Shown: positions 60,276-64,000 of the stretch, one piece after another | Position numbering within the stretch: the stretch's first letter is position 1 | Layout of the letters: each line of letters starts with the position of its first letter | NCBI GenBank assembly: GCA_902729315.2 | Contig: LR746269.1 | Coordinates: forward strand, 5,797,501 to 5,861,500 | Length of the DNA: 64,000 bases | Source: Spirodela intermedia | Lineage: Eukaryota > Streptophyta > Magnoliopsida > Alismatales > Araceae | Direction of reading: 5' to 3' | Made by a program: the position numbers and the translations under genes | The notes under the pieces: model-generated | Databases searched by the model: none | Told to the model about the DNA's origin: nothing | The model's input: the letters and a program-made list of their open reading frames with translations, nothing else

Positions 60276-61808
60276 ATCAATAAAGTTGCCTCTGTGAGAC
60301 GAACTACAAAAGAAGGACGAGTGCCGCAAGCTACGCAAATATTTTTAATAAATCTCGTCTCTAGAATAAAACGACATGATTGGACGTTAACGGGCAACTG
60401 GAGCATCTATTAAACCACAGACGTAAACAATGATCGAATTATCTGGTGCAGCCCCCATTAACTAATCCCAAGAATCATGCCCTCTCTGTTCAATCTTGTC
60501 TTCGTCACCGTCTCTTCCTCCTTTCGACCAAGTTTAATAAGAAGATCGATCCAGTCCAAGTCTTCAACCCGCTGTCCTCGGCGTTCTCTCACGATAACCG
60601 TAGACGGGATGCTGGTCTTCTTCTACGCCTACGGTATCGTTCCTCAGCTCAGCTCGTCCTGGTGTTGAACCTTCTTCGGGCCTTCGAGGAAAATCCAGAG
60701 GGGCAACAGACCGATGCACTGTCCCTATCATCAGTTGAGTCGCGCTGACGAGACAGCCCCGACTGTCTTAAGGGTCAAGTTTGGAACCTATTCTGAGTTT
60801 TTTTTTCCGAATTAAAGATGTTCTGGCCTGGTCCAGTTCATTGACACCCCGTACTTTCTCTCAGGATCAACGCAGGAATTATCAATACCAAATAAAAGAC
60901 ACATTTTTTCCCCTAGTCCTATGCTTTCCCAAACCCTACGAGAAAACCCAACGGGATCTTTTCCCCTCTAAAATTATAATAAATTTATTTTGCTCACGGA
61001 ACTCCTGGGATGCATGCATGCACGTGATTAAGCGAGTTGAGAGTTCTCAACGGGCCTCAGACGAAAAACCGCGAATAACCTCCCGTTTTTAGTTATTTAA
61101 GATTGTTCTGGAAGAGTATCTACTGCCTAACCTGTCTTCCTTTGGCTCTACTCCTATCTTACTTGCACGTAATTCAAGTGATTCAGACCTCCCAGCTGAT
61201 GGAGTGGAGTTATATATGATTTATATAGCCTCATAATATAATACCCGCATGTGCTCTCAGGAATCCAAGATCCGAACGAGGAACACCAAGACATCTACGT
61301 ACCCAAGTTGGTTGGCGAAGATTGTCGACATGCTTGAGCCTCGGTCAGTTGAAATCATAGGAAAAGACCCTGGTTTGGGGGACGTGCTTCCCTCCTAGTG
61401 AGCCTCTCTCTCTCTCTCCAGAATACCATCTAACCCATGTACTTAGTCGGTCACATATCGTCGAGTATCTATTGGAAAATTGGGTAGGTGGTTTCTCATC
61501 CCATGGATGTACGCTTCTTTAATATAGTATAGTTGTAGAACACAAGATCTCATCCCGTCCGTGTACTCTCTAGACCAATACTCCACATGAGAAACTAGAT
61601 AATTCATAAATCCGGCTTGATTGTGTTGGAGCTTCTACGAGGTAACATAACCCAGTTCTCCTTATTTCGGGTTTGTAGAGGTAGCACTGAAGGAGTTCAC
61701 GGTTGACTGATTTCGACTTCTCTGGGAACGACTTGGCCCCTTGTTTTTGCCAAGAACTCCCAGCCCCTGAGAGCTAGCTCAGAAATAGATATATATGTAT
61801 CCATATTG

Positions 61809-61810
<2 letters not shown>

Positions 61811-61852
<42 letters not shown>
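61811..61852. repeat. (GA)n microsatellite upstream of the SUPERMAN-like gene
   Basis: 21 GA units about 410 bases upstream of the ATG at 62264. Confidence 0.95.
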
Positions 61853-61856
<4 letters not shown>

Positions 61857-61951
61857 CGGGGAGAAAAGTCTCCTACAATTAGCTCTGATAGGTGGGTGCT
61901 ACCGTTGTCGTCTCATTCCAGCGAAGCTAATTTATCTATGCTTCGACCATC

Positions 61952-61952
<1 letters not shown>

Positions 61953-62049
<97 letters not shown>

Positions 62050-62050
62050 G
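61953..62050. repeat. Long (CT)n microsatellite upstream of the SUPERMAN-like gene
   Basis: About 98 bases of almost perfect CT repeat ending 214 bases before the ATG. Together with the GA tract at 61811 it could form a hairpin in DNA or RNA, since the two are complementary. Confidence 0.95.
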
Positions 62051-62263
62051 CCCCCCCATGTAATATCTCCCTATCTCTATCTCAATCTCTTCGTTTTATG
62101 TAATAATGTCTTTATCTTGGAAAGAGACCCTCCCCACCATCTGCATCCTTCAATCCCACAACCACCGAAACCTCCAGCGCCGAAGAGAAACCTTCAAAAT
62201 CTACTTCTTCCCCCTACCAATGCCTTCCGTTCTCATCTGATCTCCACGTCTATGCAGAGAACA

Positions 62264-63094
62264 ATGGAGCAAAGCAGATACTTGATGTGGACGAGAAGAA
62301 AACTCAGCGGGAGCCCTCATGTCCGGGGCCTCCTCGACCCCGCCGCCAGCCCCTACAACTACTCGTGGGAGGAGCGAGCCTTTGCAGAAGACTCAGCCGG
62401 TCGCTTCGGCGGCTGCGTGTGGCCTCCGAGATCTTACTCTTGCAGCTTCTGCAGAAGGGAATTCCGATCGGCACAAGCCCTAGGCGGCCACATGAACGTC
62501 CACCGCAGGGATCGCGCAAGGCTAAAGCTCTCTCCCAACTCCCAAAGCGAGGGCAGCCATCATCTCCAACCCCAGCAGCAGCATCACAACCGTCCGAATC
62601 CATGTGCTCCTCTCGCTGATCAGCCGCAGCCTGATGGCAGCCCCAGCCCAGACGCAGTTACATTTCCTCTGCCTCCTCTTAGGGTTTCAGCGGCTTCTAC
62701 GCAGAGGAATTACATCGAACACACCTTCGTCTCTCCTTCCCACCGCTCTTCATTTTCCTTGCTCAAGGAAAACCAGATGGGATCCTTTTTCTCCATACCT
62801 CCATCGTATCCGGACCACTTTTCCCTCAGGATTGCGGGTGCATCCGAAATAAAGCTGGGGAAGGGAGATTTCAATCTCAGAGAGAAAGGATGTGGCGGCG
62901 ATGGGGATGACGATGAGGAGAGGAGAGAGGGGACCGTCAGTAGAAAGAGGAGGAGATTTGATGAAGAAATCCCTTTTCTCACGGGATCTTTAGCTGGCGA
63001 CGGGAGCCCTCAATCTGAGGTGCTCGGGCTCGGCCCTATCCCTGTGGAGTTAGATCTCGAGCTAAGGCTTGGAGATCGCCCAAAGGTTAAGTAG
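62264..63094 (+). CDS. SUPERMAN-like C2H2 zinc-finger transcriptional repressor
   Basis: Nuclear single-finger repressor of the SUPERMAN/RABBIT EARS/ZFP10-11 group, which controls organ boundaries and cell division. Single exon, 276 residues, as usual for this family. The finger at residues 60-80 is C-x2-C-x12-H-x3-H with the plant-specific [17 protein letters not shown] helix and the preceding WPPRSY, which matches SUPERMAN and ZFP10 better than RABBIT EARS. A glutamine/histidine and proline/serine-rich middle follows, then acidic and basic patches (a KRRRRF-like region near residue 230 could be a nuclear signal). The C-terminal LDLELRLG is an EAR repression motif. Start at 62264 (MEQSRYLMW) chosen over the in-frame ATG at 62117 because it resembles ZFP10. 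The exact orthologue is uncertain. Confidence 0.93.
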   Translation: MEQSRYLMWTRRKLSGSPHVRGLLDPAASPYNYSWEERAFAEDSAGRFGGCVWPPRSYSCSFCRREFRSAQALGGHMNVHRRDRARLKLSPNSQSEGSHHLQPQQQHHNRPNPCAPLADQPQPDGSPSPDAVTFPLPPLRVSAASTQRNYIEHTFVSPSHRSSFSLLKENQMGSFFSIPPSYPDHFSLRIAGASEIKLGKGDFNLREKGCGGDGDDDEERREGTVSRKRRRFDEEIPFLTGSLAGDGSPQSEVLGLGPIPVELDLELRLGDRPKVK

Positions 63095-63720
63095 ATTCGG
63101 AAGCCTCGTGGCTCCAGTGAACATATTGGTTGTCTTTCTGTTCGTCAGTATTTCCCTTCATTTTTTGTTCTTTTTCCATTTCTTATGATATGTGGGAACA
63201 GTCTTATTCATCTCTATATAGATTCCTTCTTCTTGCCATTTTCAAATAATGAAAGCATGCACCACTCACAATGTCTACGTGAGATATCCCATCTGTTCGT
63301 GATTGCAAACCGTTGTCTGATCATTGAGTTTCCGTAGTGTTCCCCCCCATATTCCACGATGGATCGCAGAGATACCCCAAACCCTCATCTCAAGCTTCCT
63401 AATCTGAATATCTTCAAACGTATTGTCATTGGTTATTGGCATATTAAAATGGATTTGGAGAAAACAGTGCGGAGACCTTCATGTCTAATGGCTCTCTCTC
63501 TCTCTCTCTCGCTCGCTCGCTCGCTCGCTTGCCATCTGGCTACCAACCTATCTATCTATCTATGCTTCAGTATGATGCTTAAACAGCTCTTAGCTTGCGT
63601 GCAATCCAAGTGTAGGTTGATCTGTTTGACCCATTCTTCGGTTCAGACAGATCTAACGTCCTCTTTGAAGAGTTTATTTCTTCATCTCGGAGAGTGGTTT
63701 GAAGGCACAAAGGTCATCTG
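63095..63720. other. 3' region of the SUPERMAN-like gene
   Basis: Contains a GAATAATGAAAG-type 3' UTR and short simple repeats: CT and GCTC at 63491-63530, ATCT at about 63549-63565. No further gene that I can see. Confidence 0.45.
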
Positions 63721-63730
63721 ACAGAACAAT

Positions 63731-64000
63731 TTACTTCCCTTCCTGATAGGGTGTGGCCTGCAGGTAATGGATAGAGTTAGAAAAGAACATGCGACGGTGT
63801 GGATTCAGAAGTCGAGGATGGCAGGGGGCGGGGATGGTAAGTCCCCTACCAGAAAGCGCAATGAATGAGGCCGCTTCACTGCTCGTCAGACTCTGGGTCC
63901 CTCGCAACGAAAGGAATGCATCAAGCACCTCGTCTCTGAAAGTTCTGAAATCACTGCTCGAACGGCAACTAAGCCAGCTGGAGCAAGGGAGAGAGGTAGG
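63731..64000 (-). other. Possible partial exon at the right edge
   Basis: A minus-strand frame is open from the window edge to a stop at 63731. The part at about 63848-63950 (DFRTFRDEVLDAFLSLRG and SEAASFIALS) reads like protein and is followed by a GT donor-like site near 63850. I do not recognise a family. It may be an exon of a gene lying mostly to the right. Confidence 0.3.

Larger units (their letters stand above)
56870..61790. other. Long intergenic region
   Basis: No gene that I can support. Holds a direct repeat near 57366-57406 and 57473-57515, scattered GA/CT tracts (57730-57760, 59287-59302, 59648-59671) and the long CT tract near 60160. Open frames of about 60-120 codons occur on both strands and are mostly repeat-driven. 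Confidence 0.5.

Noticed and set aside
60113-60413. Frames rich in Arg-Glu or Ser-Leu repeats
   Set aside because: Pure translation of GA/CT microsatellites; the same pattern occurs at every such tract in the window.
60446-60748. Frame with a vague TIFY-like stretch
   Set aside because: The core TIFY residues are absent and there is no Jas motif or other domain.

Overview
This is a nuclear window from a flowering plant. Every recognisable gene is a plant-type or general eukaryotic gene with GT-AG introns, there is one nuclear tRNA-Gly gene, and the repeats are degenerate Ty1/copia retrotransposons. GC-rich 5' exons (RopGEF, PP2C, BTB-MATH, SUPERMAN-like) and very abundant GA/CT microsatellites lean towards a monocot. 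I cannot name a genus from the sequence alone.

Layout, left to right. 1-4.7 kb: no convincing gene. 4.8-7.6 kb (+): a RopGEF with a PRONE domain. 8.3-9.7 kb (-): a 148-residue serine-rich protein of the plant-specific SIS-like type. 13.4-13.8 kb (+): a two-exon gene for a 78-residue secreted peptide with six cysteines. 14.4-17.6 kb (-): elongin C, head-to-head with a mitochondrial carrier at 18.4-21.8 kb (+). 24.1-31.2 kb (+): TFIID subunit TAF12b/EER4 with a very long polyglutamine region, convergent with a BTB-MATH (BPM) CUL3 adaptor at 32.3-33.9 kb (-). 34-44 kb: AT-rich retrotransposon desert with one decayed copia element and an inverted LTR pair. 44.6-48.1 kb (+): sterol 4alpha-methyl oxidase SMO2. 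48.33 kb (-): tRNA-Gly(GCC). 48.7-50.3 kb (-): clade A PP2C of the PP2CA/AHG3 type. 51.5-53.7 kb (-): a tropinone-reductase-like short-chain dehydrogenase. 54-57 kb: copia gag debris plus a truncated second copy of the start of that dehydrogenase gene. 57-62 kb: microsatellite-rich intergenic DNA. 62.3-63.1 kb (+): a single-exon SUPERMAN-like C2H2 repressor. A possible partial exon lies at the right edge on the minus strand.

The genes do not form one pathway. They are ordinary neighbours: Rop GTPase signalling, ABA signalling (PP2C), two possible ubiquitin-ligase adaptors (elongin C, BPM), transcription (TAF12, SUPERMAN-like) and sterol synthesis (SMO2). All exon structures below were assembled by hand from splice sites, and the exon lengths keep the reading frame throughout. 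The items most worth follow-up are the small six-cysteine peptide, the SIS-like gene, the TAF12b polyglutamine array with its missing C-terminal tail, the duplicated dehydrogenase fragment and the inverted LTR pair. I did not find a clearly new multi-gene system.
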